From: Lutibacter sp. A64
GTDB lineage: Bacteria; Bacteroidota; Bacteroidia; Flavobacteriales; Flavobacteriaceae
DNA length: 64,000 nt
Assembly (NCBI RefSeq): GCF_022429565.1
Contig: NZ_CP092487.1
Location: forward strand, 460,001 to 524,000
Direction: 5' to 3'
This document shows, in pieces, positions 27,901-36,904 of this stretch (within the stretch, counting starts at the first letter, position 1; every line of letters begins with the position of its first letter). The notes beneath the pieces are model-generated. The model saw nothing but the letters and a program-made list of their open reading frames with translations. It was not told the origin of the DNA and did not search any database. The position numbers and the translations under genes are program-made.

Positions 27901-27974
27901 TTCAGAGAGGTGTGGATTTTGGATCTTATCCGAATGTTCAAACATATTCTTTAGGAATAGAATTTGGTTTTTAA
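24951..27974 (+). CDS. SusC-type TonB-dependent transporter of the PUL
   Basis: A protein of 1007 residues: signal peptide ending in QQTFAQ, carboxypeptidase-regulatory-like domain (EVTGTITSIDGEPVPFVNVVVKG), a plug domain (VVVGYGTQNKKDLTSAVS; YVIDGLITTANRDFNSND; AAAAAIYGSRAANGVIIITTKKG) and a beta-barrel ending in GIEFGF. It imports oligosaccharides through the outer membrane using TonB. It opens the operon that carries SusD and the hydrolases, next to a divergent hybrid sensor. The VVVGYGTQ plug start is the classic SusC signature, which the peptide-type SusC at 4147 lacks. Confidence 0.95.
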   Translation: MRTKLLFNFKSFFILTFILLCVQQTFAQRIEVTGTITSIDGEPVPFVNVVVKGTSLGTSADINGKYSVMADGDQILVFSYIGYKTIDVPINNQSIVNVFLQEDIAALDEVVVVGYGTQNKKDLTSAVSIVKSDQIQKRQSTTVAESLQGLAAGVNVRGGGQPGQEAKIEIRGLKNLQNANPLYVIDGLITTANRDFNSNDIETIQILKDAAAAAIYGSRAANGVIIITTKKGREGPLKITVSSKLSVTEVPRYDLAGQEEFVQLNNMAYDNAGIPRQNLNLDVNTDWQDEVFRTGLIQDQNVSFSGGGENSSYFMSGNYLGNKGTVIDTKFERISFRVNSSGKKGIFSVGENLALSNSKNNEIGGPESMRGNPFIDVLRLFPTIPVYDESNPGGYGYGKSGVANTFGANPVAISNLIDQTNENFRIRGNVWAELDPFPFLKYRISFGYETSFDSFKYLRKEGSWTLNQPYDPSSTSQNRAQSQSKILENTLTFKKRFGKHNLTVLAGTTYQKDSYEQINGLKRNLLINPNTGEYFDVLDLGDQAQVGGFRNEATLLSYLGRLEYNFDDRYLLNAVFRRDGSSRFSDENKWSNFPSLSLAWRLNNESFFNLESINDIKLRASYGELGSGNIGNYEYQGFINTFGGAVFGADQDLNASATQVRLANSELRWETLKQTNIGVDFGVFDDKFRVTADYFIAKTEDVLFGFPILLSTGNDGGNPIANAATVENRGFEFNVAYNKVINDDFSFNASVNFTKLNNKLIELGNGLNESIQGNTITRAGEPVGMWYVLQTDGLFQSQEEIEGYTNSTGDVIQPSALPGDIRFVDVNDDGEITNEDKAIVGSPWPDFEMGLNAGVNYKNFDFSMNWIGSFGATVYDGYRSIVDRFDDDSNYRSGVQPWTPENTNTDFPRVVKGTTLNSRGDSDRWLEDGDFARLKYIGFGYNLPKKILDKIGFSKMRLSLSAQNVITITGYKGLDPEFSNSNIFQRGVDFGSYPNVQTYSLGIEFGF

Positions 27975-27990
27975 ACAAAATATAACAAAG

Positions 27991-29520
27991 ATGAAAAAAA
28001 TACTATTAATAATTACAGTTATCTGTTCGCTCGCAGCAGTAGTTTCCTGCCAAAAAGACGAACTAGATCTTAATAATCCGAATGCTCTTACTACAGAGCA
28101 ATTTTGGGCAACTCCAAATGATGCCGAATTGGGGGTAAATTCCATATACGCCATGTTTTATAAAGATGGGATGTGGTCACGGTGGATGGCTTTTAGGTTA
28201 GATTTAACATCCGATGAAGGATTTAGTCAAAGTCCTTGGGTAGAACTTGCAGACTGGACAAGATTTAATTATATCAACTATAACTTTTGGGAAGGTAATT
28301 CTGTAACTTGGAGAGATTCGTACAAGGCGATTTTTAGAGCTAATCAAGTATTGGCGAATGTTCCTGATATTGAATTTGAAAATGAATCTAGGAAACAATC
28401 AATTTTAGCAGAAGCTAAATTTTTAAGAGCTTATAATTACTACTTTATTGGGTTACTTTGGGAAAATGCACCAATTATTCTTGCGCCTTCAAAACCGAAC
28501 GATCTTCCTTTACAGTCAACACAGCAGGAAGTCTATGAACAGGTAGCATTAGATTTAGAAGATGCTTTTGCTAATTTACCAGTTCAATGGGATAATGAGA
28601 ATGTGGGAAGACCAACAAAAGGGGCCGCTAAGGCAATGTTAGCCAAAGTTTATATGCAACAAGAAAAATGGAATGATGCAAAACTAGCTCTTGACTTTCT
28701 AGTTATTGGAGACGGAGCTAATTACAGTCTTGTAGCTAACTATAAAGACAATTTTACCGATCTAAATGAGAATAATTCAGAATCTGTATTTGAGATTCAG
28801 TTTGGTGATCAGCGTCGAGGAGGAACAGGTGAAGATGCTAATGCTTCAGTATCGAATACAAGAGCTCAATTCTTTGCACCACGAGGAATTGGATGGTCAG
28901 ATGGACAAGCAAGATTCTGGTTAGTAGATGCATTTAAACAGGAAAAAACAGTTGATGGTGAAATTGATTCAAGATTAAGACATACATTATTTTATCCAAG
29001 TCTTTTTGAAGATTTTGGAGATAAAACCTATGGAAGAGATTGGGAATGGGGTGAAGAAGAAGCTTGGTTTAGAAAGGGAGCAAGAGATTATAAGAGAGAT
29101 AATGAAGATTATTATTCTGCAGTTAACCTCAGAGTTATTAGATATGCAGATGTATTACTTCGTTATGCTGAAGTTTTAAATGAACTTGGAATGACCTCAG
29201 AGGCCTATCAATATGTTGATATGGTAAGAGCACGATCGAATATGTCCCCCTTAGCAGAAGCTTATCCTGAAATTGGAAATAATCAAGATAAATTTCTTGA
29301 GCGTTTAAAAATGGAAAGAGTTTTTGAACTTGCAGGAGAAAGTGTAAGATGGGAAGATTTAAAAAGATGGGGAGATTTAGATACTCAAGAATCTGTAGAC
29401 GAGATTATTGAAAGAGATCCAGATTTCAATAATTTTGAAATAGGAAAGGATATTAGATTGCCTATTCCTCAAGTAGAAGTTGAAAATAATCCAAATCTGG
29501 AACAAAATCCTCAGTATTAA
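27991..29520 (+). CDS. SusD-type glycan-binding lipoprotein of the PUL
   Basis: The ATG at 27991, 16 bp after the SusC stop, gives a 509-residue lipoprotein with the acylation Cys in AVVSCQKDE. An upstream in-frame ATG at 27964 overlaps the SusC end and would spoil the signal peptide. SusD features are the TPR helices (ILAEAKFLRAYNYYFIGLLWENAP) and the C-terminal LKMERVFELAGESVRWEDLKRWGDL and LPIPQVEVENNPNL. It holds the glycan over the SusC pore. A hairpin follows 8 bp after the stop. Confidence 0.94.
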   Translation: MKKILLIITVICSLAAVVSCQKDELDLNNPNALTTEQFWATPNDAELGVNSIYAMFYKDGMWSRWMAFRLDLTSDEGFSQSPWVELADWTRFNYINYNFWEGNSVTWRDSYKAIFRANQVLANVPDIEFENESRKQSILAEAKFLRAYNYYFIGLLWENAPIILAPSKPNDLPLQSTQQEVYEQVALDLEDAFANLPVQWDNENVGRPTKGAAKAMLAKVYMQQEKWNDAKLALDFLVIGDGANYSLVANYKDNFTDLNENNSESVFEIQFGDQRRGGTGEDANASVSNTRAQFFAPRGIGWSDGQARFWLVDAFKQEKTVDGEIDSRLRHTLFYPSLFEDFGDKTYGRDWEWGEEEAWFRKGARDYKRDNEDYYSAVNLRVIRYADVLLRYAEVLNELGMTSEAYQYVDMVRARSNMSPLAEAYPEIGNNQDKFLERLKMERVFELAGESVRWEDLKRWGDLDTQESVDEIIERDPDFNNFEIGKDIRLPIPQVEVENNPNLEQNPQY

Positions 29521-29527
29521 TATTTAT

Positions 29528-29560
29528 TCCCTGAAGCTTTTGAATTAAGTGCTTCAGGGA
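29528..29560 (+). terminator. Hairpin after SusD, likely partial terminator
   Basis: A 10-bp stem (TCCCTGAAGC / GCTTCAGGGA) with a 13-nt loop and only a short T-run. It probably lowers or processes the transcript so that SusC/SusD are made in excess over the hydrolases. Confidence 0.6.
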
Positions 29561-29577
29561 TTTAAAAAAAAAGATAA

Positions 29578-30741
29578 ATGAAAAAAATAATTTTATTTTT
29601 TGCAATGGTAATGGTATGTACTTTTTTCTCTTGCAAAGAATCCAATCAGAAAAATGAAAATCTAATTGTTGACACTTCAGGATCTAGAGATATATGGAGT
29701 AAGGATAAAGCAAATGCTTGGTTCGGTGAACAACCTTGGTTAGTAGGTGCAAATTTTAATCCAAGTACAGCAATCAATCAATTGGAAATGTGGCAAGAAG
29801 ATAGCTTTGATTTGGAGACTATTGACAAAGAACTTGGTTGGGCAGAAGGTATAGGTATGAATACCATGCGGGTTTATCTTCACGACTTACTTCATAAAAA
29901 TGATCCTGAAGGATTATATAGTAGAATGGATAAATTTCTTGAAATTGCTGATAAACATGGGATTAAAACCTTATTTGTTCTTTTTGATTCTTGTTGGGAC
30001 CCTTTTCCAAAAGCAGGAAAACAGAGAGAGCCAAAACCTCATGTACACAATTCAGGATGGGTTCAAAGTCCTGGACAAAAAGTTCTTCAAGATAGTACTC
30101 AATATGGGCGTCTTGAAAAATATGTTAAAGAAACTATAGGTAAATTTAAGGATGATGATCGTATTCTCGGATGGGACATTTGGAATGAACCGGATAATAT
30201 GACCGGACCATCTTATGAAGATGTTGAAATTTCAAATAAAGCTGAACTGGTGATTCCTTTATTAAAAAATGCGTTCGTTTGGGCACGATCTGTAAATCCT
30301 ATACAACCATTAACATCGGGAGTATGGGTTGGAGACTGGAGCAATCCTGAAAATATGCTGCCAATGCATAAAATACAGTTGGAAGAATCGGATATCATAA
30401 CTTTTCATAATTATAATACGCCAGCAGATTTTGAGAAAAACATAAAAGAATTACAGCGTTATGGCAAGCCTATTCTTTGTACTGAATATATGGCCAGACC
30501 AAACGGAAGTACTTTTCAAGGGTTCTTGCCAATTGCGAAAAAGTACAATGTAGGAATGTTTAATTGGGGGTTTGTAGATGGAAAAACTCAAACAAAATAT
30601 CCTTGGGATAGCTGGACTAAAACCTATACTTCCGTGCCAAATATATGGTTTCATGAAGTTTTTAGAAATGATGGGGAACCTTATAAAAAAGAAGAAACTG
30701 ATTTAATCAAAATGCTTACTTCTGAAGTAAATAAACATTAA
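29578..30741 (+). CDS. GH5-like (clan GH-A) glycoside hydrolase lipoprotein
   Basis: A protein of 387 residues with a lipoprotein signal (CTFFSCKES). It is a clan GH-A TIM barrel: acid/base Glu204 in WDIWNEPDN and nucleophile Glu303 in LCTEYMARP, with a conserved IGMNTMRVYLHD strand. Similar Bacteroidota proteins are often labelled cellulase-family or 1,4-beta-xylanase; the exact GH subfamily and substrate cannot be read here. A paralogue with the same WSxxKA...NSGWVQ framework lies at 34644. As a likely surface or periplasmic enzyme it would cut the main chain of the glycan imported by the PUL. Confidence 0.82.
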   Translation: MKKIILFFAMVMVCTFFSCKESNQKNENLIVDTSGSRDIWSKDKANAWFGEQPWLVGANFNPSTAINQLEMWQEDSFDLETIDKELGWAEGIGMNTMRVYLHDLLHKNDPEGLYSRMDKFLEIADKHGIKTLFVLFDSCWDPFPKAGKQREPKPHVHNSGWVQSPGQKVLQDSTQYGRLEKYVKETIGKFKDDDRILGWDIWNEPDNMTGPSYEDVEISNKAELVIPLLKNAFVWARSVNPIQPLTSGVWVGDWSNPENMLPMHKIQLEESDIITFHNYNTPADFEKNIKELQRYGKPILCTEYMARPNGSTFQGFLPIAKKYNVGMFNWGFVDGKTQTKYPWDSWTKTYTSVPNIWFHEVFRNDGEPYKKEETDLIKMLTSEVNKH

Positions 30742-30752
30742 AAAAAAATATC

Positions 30753-30786
30753 CCGCCATTTTATGTAATGTGGATGGCGGTTTTTT
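30753..30786 (+). terminator. Intrinsic terminator inside the PUL operon
   Basis: A GC-rich 7-bp stem (CCGCCAT / ATGGCGG) followed by six T. It sits only 4 bp before the next start codon at 30791. It looks like a real terminator, so downstream genes depend on read-through, anti-termination or a promoter not seen. Confidence 0.75.
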
Positions 30787-30790
30787 ACTT

Positions 30791-31831
30791 ATGAAAAAAT
30801 ATTTCATATTATTACTTTTTGTCAATATGATGTTTATGCCCGTTTTTGCGCAACAACCTAATCCTCCAGGACAGGTGAAAGAAGGAGGAAAACCTAAAAA
30901 TGAGGCCTACTTGTTTGCACATATGACAAATCAGGACTATGGAAGGCTATATTATTCTGTATCCAAAGATGGTTTGCATTGGCAGAACTTAAATGATGGA
31001 AAACGAGTTTTTGAAGATTATCAAGGACATCCTGATATTGTAAAAGGACCACAAGGAAAATACTATATAGCTGGGAATACTAGTGATTCTTCACCAGACA
31101 TAAACATTTGGGTTTCTGAAGATCTGATCTCTTGGAAAAAGTATTCAGTTTACACGCCAGATCTAAAGGCAACGTCTGGCTATGCAGAAGCATTACAGCG
31201 CATTGGCGCGCCAAAACTTTTTTATGACGATGACTCTTCTCAATTTATTATGACCTGGCATACACCTCATAAAGAAGGATCTAAAGAAGATCCTGAAAGT
31301 TACTGGGCAAGCCAACGTACACTTTATGTTTTGTCTAAAGATCTTAAGACTTTTGAAGGGCCTCCTCAGCGACTTTTTGATTGGGATTTGGGTACTATTG
31401 ATGTTATTATCAGAAAAATTGATGGTAGTTATTATGCGATTTTAAAAGATGAAACCTATCCTACACTTTATTGGCCAACAGGAAAAACAATTCGGATTGC
31501 CAGATCTGGTTCTTTATTGGGACCATATTCCCTTCCTCAAGATCCTATAAGTCCAAATTTTAGGGAAGCGCCAACCTTAATTCCTTCACCAGATGGAGAT
31601 AATTGGTATTTATATTATGAGCAATATCCAGGTGTGTCTTATGGACTTTCGATCTCAGATAACTTAAATGGCCCGTGGTATCAGGCATCAGGTTATACTT
31701 TTTTTAGTGATTGGGATAAATATAGTTTACCATCGAAAGTTAGACATGGTTGTATGATTACGATTTCAAATGAGGAATATAATAGTTTGGTTAGTGAATT
31801 TGGAATTTCACAAGAAATAGAAAAAAATTAG
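30791..31831 (+). CDS. GH43-like five-bladed propeller hydrolase
   Basis: The ATG at 30791 gives 346 residues with a signal peptide (MKKYFILLLFVNMMFMPVFAQ); the in-frame ATG at 30770 lies inside the terminator stem. The protein has a GH43-like layout of catalytic acids: Asp in GHPDIVKG, Asp in TIDVIIRK and Glu in REAPTLIP, spread over blades with YYI/WYLYY strands. GH43 and related families remove arabinose or xylose. The sequence is not a standard GH43 in the first blade, so a related propeller family is possible. Confidence 0.7.
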   Translation: MKKYFILLLFVNMMFMPVFAQQPNPPGQVKEGGKPKNEAYLFAHMTNQDYGRLYYSVSKDGLHWQNLNDGKRVFEDYQGHPDIVKGPQGKYYIAGNTSDSSPDINIWVSEDLISWKKYSVYTPDLKATSGYAEALQRIGAPKLFYDDDSSQFIMTWHTPHKEGSKEDPESYWASQRTLYVLSKDLKTFEGPPQRLFDWDLGTIDVIIRKIDGSYYAILKDETYPTLYWPTGKTIRIARSGSLLGPYSLPQDPISPNFREAPTLIPSPDGDNWYLYYEQYPGVSYGLSISDNLNGPWYQASGYTFFSDWDKYSLPSKVRHGCMITISNEEYNSLVSEFGISQEIEKN

Positions 31832-31834
31832 CTT

Positions 31835-33598
31835 ATGAAATATCTACAAAAATCAATAATAATTATGTACGGTATTTGTGTTCTCAGTTGTTCTGCGGAT
31901 CAATCTCTTGAGTCAGATAATCCTATTGATCCTGAAAATCCTTATTCAGAAATCGAAACAGAAGATCCTGTTCCCGGAATTAGAATTGCGTGGGATTATA
32001 CTACACAAACACAAATATCTAAAGAGAATGAACTGAGTTACAACGGTTATGCAAGACTTATTCAATTAAGTGATGAGTCGCTGCTCGTAACTTATGAATC
32101 TAATGGAAATGTGTTAGTAAAAAGGAGCAATGATCTTGGTAGTTCTTGGTCAGAAGCTATATATGTAGCTACTTATAACGAAGGGGTTAATATGGCAACA
32201 CCAGATCTTCTACTACTGGAAAATGGGAATGTTTTACTGTGTTATAATCCCCGTCCTGGTGAAACTGCTGCCATTTCTAAGAGATTTTTGATTAAAACAA
32301 TCTTAAGTACAGATGGTGGAATGACTTGGGATGATGATCAAATAGTTTATGAGGGAGATACCAAATTTGAAAATGGTGTTTGGGAACCCACTTTATTACA
32401 ATTACCCAGTGGAGAAATCCAGTTATTATTTTCAAATGAAAATATTTATCAAAGTACTAATGAGCAAAATATTTCTGTGCTAAGATCTACAGATAACGGA
32501 ATTACGTGGACCAAAGAACCCGAAATCGCCAGCTTTAGAAGTGGAAGTCGGGATGGTATGCCTTCTCCTATTTATCTTCAAAATAAAAATGAAATTGTTT
32601 ATTCTATAGAAGATAATGGTAGTAATAATGAATTTAAACCTTACATTATTAGAAATTCAATTTCTGAGAATTGGTCTCAAATCGTTGGAGGAAATAGTGA
32701 AAATAGAAGTTATGCATTAAAGGAGCCCATTGAAGATTCTGAACACGCAGGAGCTCCATATCTAGCACAATTGCTTACCAGTGAAACCCTTCTTTCTTAT
32801 CAAGGAACTGAAAATAGAAACGGAAATAGTCTTAATAATGCTGAAATGAGAGTGGCAATTGGGGATGATAGTGTCAAAAATTTTGATAGAATTACAACTC
32901 CATTTATTATTCCTGAAAATTCTTCTTCTCTATGGAATAGCATTGCCGTACTTAAAGATAACTCAGTTGTCGCTTCAACGACTACGAATGCTTTTTCAAG
33001 CACTAAAAGCGCTGAAGTATGGATGATTAAAGGTTTTATCATTCCCGAATTAGAAGTTGAAAATGCATCCGTTTTAATAGATGGTGAAATTTTAGAAGAT
33101 GTATGGTTATATGATTTTCCTATTTTAATTGCTCATAAAGGGGAAACCCAATTGAAGGCTAATATTTTGAGTGATGCTAATTATTTGTATGTTATCACAA
33201 AAGTTTTAGATAAGGTTATTTCGAGTACATCGGCAAATATTAATAATAATGACGGAAGTATTATTTATTTGGATCCTTTAAATAAGAATTATAAGAAACC
33301 AGAGATTGGTGTATTTAAAATAAATATTTCTGCTAATAATGAAATTCAAGCTTTCGAAGGGAATAATTCAGAATGGATAGAAATCGAAATACCTGGAATA
33401 AAAACTGCTGTAAGTAACATTGATGGATACATTCAGGAAATATCCATTCCGTGGAATTCTATTGGTGGGAAGCCTGATTCAGATTCCAGAATTGGTTTCA
33501 GTATGGAACTTATTGAAAAAGGAAATGCAAGTTATTTTGAAATGATTTCTACAACACAAGCAAATTCGCCATATACATGGTTAAGACTAAAAATATAA
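31835..33598 (+). CDS. Sialidase-fold exo-hydrolase with a CBM9-like C-terminus
   Basis: A protein of 587 residues with lipoprotein Cys (CVLSCSADQ). Residues 50-400 are a six-bladed sialidase-like propeller with three Asp boxes (SNDLGSSW, STDGGMTW, STDNGITW) and the SRDGMPSPIYL motif. This fits GH93 exo-arabinanases or other non-sialic-acid members better than true sialidases, as no sialic-acid genes are present. Residues 410-587 form a CBM9-like sugar-binding domain (DGEILEDVWL; IPWNSIGGKP). It lies 3 bp after the previous gene. The substrate is inferred from the neighbours. Confidence 0.75.
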   Translation: MKYLQKSIIIMYGICVLSCSADQSLESDNPIDPENPYSEIETEDPVPGIRIAWDYTTQTQISKENELSYNGYARLIQLSDESLLVTYESNGNVLVKRSNDLGSSWSEAIYVATYNEGVNMATPDLLLLENGNVLLCYNPRPGETAAISKRFLIKTILSTDGGMTWDDDQIVYEGDTKFENGVWEPTLLQLPSGEIQLLFSNENIYQSTNEQNISVLRSTDNGITWTKEPEIASFRSGSRDGMPSPIYLQNKNEIVYSIEDNGSNNEFKPYIIRNSISENWSQIVGGNSENRSYALKEPIEDSEHAGAPYLAQLLTSETLLSYQGTENRNGNSLNNAEMRVAIGDDSVKNFDRITTPFIIPENSSSLWNSIAVLKDNSVVASTTTNAFSSTKSAEVWMIKGFIIPELEVENASVLIDGEILEDVWLYDFPILIAHKGETQLKANILSDANYLYVITKVLDKVISSTSANINNNDGSIIYLDPLNKNYKKPEIGVFKINISANNEIQAFEGNNSEWIEIEIPGIKTAVSNIDGYIQEISIPWNSIGGKPDSDSRIGFSMELIEKGNASYFEMISTTQANSPYTWLRLKI

Positions 33599-33604
33599 AC
33601 AAAT

Positions 33605-34639
33605 ATGAAAAAAATCTATAATCTTAGCTTGCTACTTTTGCTCGCAAGCGTCACTACTTTTGCACAGTCGGGCAAATTCACAAATCCAATTTTAAGTTCT
33701 GGAGCAGATCCATACAGTACTTTTTATGATGGTTACTATTATTATACAAATACGCTTCAGAACAGATTAGTGCTTTGGAAAACAAAAAATTTAGCGAATA
33801 TAAAAGACGCTGAAAGTAAAACAATTTGGATTCCACCCGAAGATACAATGTATTCCAAAAATATTTGGGCTCCTGAGTTTCATATAATAGATGGTAAATG
33901 GTATGTATACTTTGCTGCGGATGATGGGGATAATAAGAATCATCGTATGTATGTTCTGGAAAATAAATCTAAGGATCCATTTAAAGGTGAATGGAAGTTT
34001 AAAGGGAAAATTGCTGCTAATCCTGACCGTTGGGCGATTGACGGAAATATTTTTAAATATAAAGATGAACTTTATATGGTTTGGTCAGGATGGGAAGGTG
34101 ACATAAACGGCCAACAGAATATTTACATTGCTAAAATGAAAAATCCTATAACAATAGAAGGTAATAGAGTTTTAATCTCAGAACCTTCATACATTTGGGA
34201 GAAGCAGGGTGATCTAGATGATGAAATAAATCCACCACATGTTAATGTAAATGAAGGTCCCCAATATCTAGAACATAATGGAAAAATATTTATTGTTTTT
34301 TCTGCAAATGGTTGTTGGACAGATTATTATTCTCTAGGGATGTTGAGTTTTACAGGTGATGATCTTTTGGACCCAGCTTCATGGGAAAAACACTCGAAGC
34401 CTATTTTTACCAAATCTGAAGAAAATTTGGTCTATGCACCTGGACATAATTCCTTTTTTAAATCTCCGGATGGAACAGAGGACTGGATATTGTATCATGC
34501 AAATTCTAATCCTGGAGATGGTTGTGGAGGAAAGAGATCTCCAAGAATGCAAAAAATAAATTGGAATAAAGATGGAACTCCAAATTTTGGAATTCCAGTA
34601 TCTGAAGAAACTATTTTAAAAATACCGTCACAAAAATAA
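33605..34639 (+). CDS. GH43 exo-alpha-L-arabinofuranosidase-like enzyme
   Basis: A protein of 344 residues with a signal peptide (LLASVTTFAQ). GH43 propeller with catalytic base in SGADPYSTFYDG, pKa-tuning Asp in AIDGNIFKY and acid in NEGPQYLEHNG; KNIWAPEFHIIDGKWYVYFAA is the family blade-2 signature. The pattern resembles GH43_26 exo-1,5-alpha-L-arabinofuranosidases, which release arabinose from arabinan ends. It lies 6 bp after the sialidase-fold gene in the same operon. The subfamily assignment is tentative. Confidence 0.83.
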   Translation: MKKIYNLSLLLLLASVTTFAQSGKFTNPILSSGADPYSTFYDGYYYYTNTLQNRLVLWKTKNLANIKDAESKTIWIPPEDTMYSKNIWAPEFHIIDGKWYVYFAADDGDNKNHRMYVLENKSKDPFKGEWKFKGKIAANPDRWAIDGNIFKYKDELYMVWSGWEGDINGQQNIYIAKMKNPITIEGNRVLISEPSYIWEKQGDLDDEINPPHVNVNEGPQYLEHNGKIFIVFSANGCWTDYYSLGMLSFTGDDLLDPASWEKHSKPIFTKSEENLVYAPGHNSFFKSPDGTEDWILYHANSNPGDGCGGKRSPRMQKINWNKDGTPNFGIPVSEETILKIPSQK

Positions 34640-34643
34640 AATT

Positions 34644-35699
34644 ATGAAAAAAACATTATATACTTTAATAGTCTTAGTATTATTTTTTGGGAGTTTAAGC
34701 GCTCAAGATCGATGGAGTAGGAAAAAGGCGAAGGACTGGTACGAAAAGCAAGATTGGCTAACAGGTGCTAATTTTATTCCGAGTACTGCTATCAATCAAT
34801 TAGAGATGTGGCAGGAAAATACTTTTGATCCTAAAACAATTGATAAAGAACTTGGTTTTGCTGAAGGTATTGGCTTTAATATTATGCGTGTATATCTTCA
34901 TAGTTTGGTATATAAAGCTGATAAGGAAGGATTCAAATCACGAATTAAAGAATACCTAGAAATAGCTGATTCTCATAATATTCAGACTATTTTTGTTTTA
35001 TTTGATGATGTATGGGATGCCAGCCCTAAAATCGGAAAACAACCTGATCCAAAGCCAGGTACACACAACTCCGGATGGGTTCAGGATCCAGGATATCCTC
35101 AATCTGTAGATATGTCAAATTCAAGAGATCTAGAGGTATACGTAAAAGATATTCTCTCTACGTTCGGAAATGATATTCGAATTTTGTTTTGGGATCTTTA
35201 TAATGAACCAGGGAATAATGATAAGGGAAATGAATCTATGGCACTTTTAGAAAATGTGTTCAAATGGGCTCGTGAAGTAAATCCTTCTCAGCCTATATCT
35301 GCAGGATTGTGGAAGTGGAGCCTTAAAGATCTTAATACTTTCCAAGCATTACATTCAGATATTATCACTTATCACTGTTATGATGAACCACAAAATCATA
35401 ATAGAATTATTGAGCTTTTAAAAACTCATGGTCGCCCAATGATTTGTACAGAATATATGGCACGTACAAGAAATAATACTTTTGCCAATACCCTAACTTT
35501 ACTTCATAAAAAAAATATTGGAGCAATTAACTGGGGGTTAGTAAAAGGGAAAACAAATACTATCTATGCATGGAATACTCCTATTGAATCTGGTGAAGAG
35601 CCGATAGAGTGGTTTCATGATATTTTTAGAAAAGACGGAACACCTTATCGTCAAGATGAAGTAAATCTTATTAAAAAACTGAATTCAGAACTTAAATAA
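34644..35699 (+). CDS. GH5-like (clan GH-A) glycoside hydrolase, second copy
   Basis: A protein of 351 residues with a cleavable signal peptide (VLFFGSLSAQ) instead of a lipoprotein Cys. The catalytic residues are Glu188 in WDLYNEPGN and Glu270 in ICTEYMART. It is a paralogue of the enzyme at 29578, sharing GANFxPSTAINQLEMWQE, IDKELGxAEGIG and NSGWVQ. The different export signal suggests that one copy acts at the surface and this one in the periplasm. The stop of the previous gene is only 4 bp upstream. Confidence 0.82.
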   Translation: MKKTLYTLIVLVLFFGSLSAQDRWSRKKAKDWYEKQDWLTGANFIPSTAINQLEMWQENTFDPKTIDKELGFAEGIGFNIMRVYLHSLVYKADKEGFKSRIKEYLEIADSHNIQTIFVLFDDVWDASPKIGKQPDPKPGTHNSGWVQDPGYPQSVDMSNSRDLEVYVKDILSTFGNDIRILFWDLYNEPGNNDKGNESMALLENVFKWAREVNPSQPISAGLWKWSLKDLNTFQALHSDIITYHCYDEPQNHNRIIELLKTHGRPMICTEYMARTRNNTFANTLTLLHKKNIGAINWGLVKGKTNTIYAWNTPIESGEEPIEWFHDIFRKDGTPYRQDEVNLIKKLNSELK

Positions 35700-35707
35700 T
35701 ATTTTCG

Positions 35708-36904
35708 ATGAAACATTTAAAAATCACTAATATTCTTGTTGTTCTTTTTATTTTTACGTTGAACTCGTGTAAGGATAGTTTAGCAAAAAAGGGAAAATCT
35801 GTGAAAATTAAAACAGAAAAACAAAGTTTCAATAAAGAAACTTATTTAAATTCCAAAGAGTTTGACACTCTAATAGATGGTAAACAGGTTAAATTATATT
35901 GGATCGAAACTGATAGTATGAAAGCAGCTTTCACGAACTATGGAGGGCGAATTGTTGGTTTATGGGTTCCAGATGTAAATGGTAAAATGATAGATGTGAT
36001 AACTGGAATGGGTAATGTGAAAGCTTATGCAAATTCAACCGAACCCTATTTCGGTGCAACCATCGGTCGAGTAGGGAACAGAATTGCCAAAGGTAAATTT
36101 CAAATTGATGGCAAGCAGTATACTATTCCTTTAAATAATGGAGAAAACAGTTTGCACGGTGGTAAAAAAGGTTTTCAATATGTGGTTTGGAATGTAGAGC
36201 AACCAGATGCAAAAACACTGAAATTAAACTATACTTCACCCGATATGGAAGAAGGTTTCCCAGGGGATTTGGAAGTGCAAGTAACTTATTCTATTACGGA
36301 TATGCAATCGTTAAAAATGGAATATCATGCTGTTACTAATAAGGAAACACCAGTAAACCTTACCAATCATGCTTTTTTCAATTTGAATGGTGAAGGTAGC
36401 GGGACTATTTTAAATCATCGAGTTAGGTTTTTTGCAGATAAATTTACACCGGTGGATGAAGGACTTATACCGTTTGGACAGCATAAGGAAGTTAAAGGGA
36501 CTCCATTCGATTTTACTGATTTCCATACTATAGGTGAAAGAATAAAATTTGAAAATGAACAGTTACAATTCGGAAAGGGTTATGATCATAATTTTGTATT
36601 GAATGGAACTAAAGGAAGAGGCATGGATCATGCAGCGACCATAATTGGAGATGAATCAGGTATTATAATGGATGTATACACACAAGAACCTGGAATTCAA
36701 TTTTACAGTGGAAACTTTATGGAGGGGAAAAACAGATTCAAATCAGGTGTTAAAGATAAATATAGAACAGCATTTGCTTTAGAAACACAGCATTTTCCAG
36801 ATGCTCCAAATCAGAAGAGTTTTCCTTCAATTATTCTCAATCCTAAAGATGAATACCATACGGTTTCTTTATATCAATTTTCTGTGGAAAACAATAAAAA
36901 TTAA
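35708..36904 (+). CDS. galM: Aldose 1-epimerase (mutarotase), exported
   Basis: A protein of 398 residues with a lipoprotein-type signal (FTLNSCKDS). The GalM fold shows in TNYGGRIVGLWVPD, GATIGRVGNRIAKGKF and SLHGGKKGFQY; the catalytic His is in TNHAFFNL and the catalytic Glu near the end in ALETQHFPDAPNQ. The enzyme interconverts alpha and beta anomers of free sugars. In a PUL it speeds use of sugars released with one fixed anomeric form. It ends exactly at the start of the next gene (1-bp overlap). Confidence 0.9.
   Translation: MKHLKITNILVVLFIFTLNSCKDSLAKKGKSVKIKTEKQSFNKETYLNSKEFDTLIDGKQVKLYWIETDSMKAAFTNYGGRIVGLWVPDVNGKMIDVITGMGNVKAYANSTEPYFGATIGRVGNRIAKGKFQIDGKQYTIPLNNGENSLHGGKKGFQYVVWNVEQPDAKTLKLNYTSPDMEEGFPGDLEVQVTYSITDMQSLKMEYHAVTNKETPVNLTNHAFFNLNGEGSGTILNHRVRFFADKFTPVDEGLIPFGQHKEVKGTPFDFTDFHTIGERIKFENEQLQFGKGYDHNFVLNGTKGRGMDHAATIIGDESGIIMDVYTQEPGIQFYSGNFMEGKNRFKSGVKDKYRTAFALETQHFPDAPNQKSFPSIILNPKDEYHTVSLYQFSVENNKN

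Noticed and set aside
31835-33598. True sialidase
   Set aside because: Asp boxes only show the propeller fold; no sialic-acid genes are near, and GH43 neighbours suggest an arabinose-type substrate.
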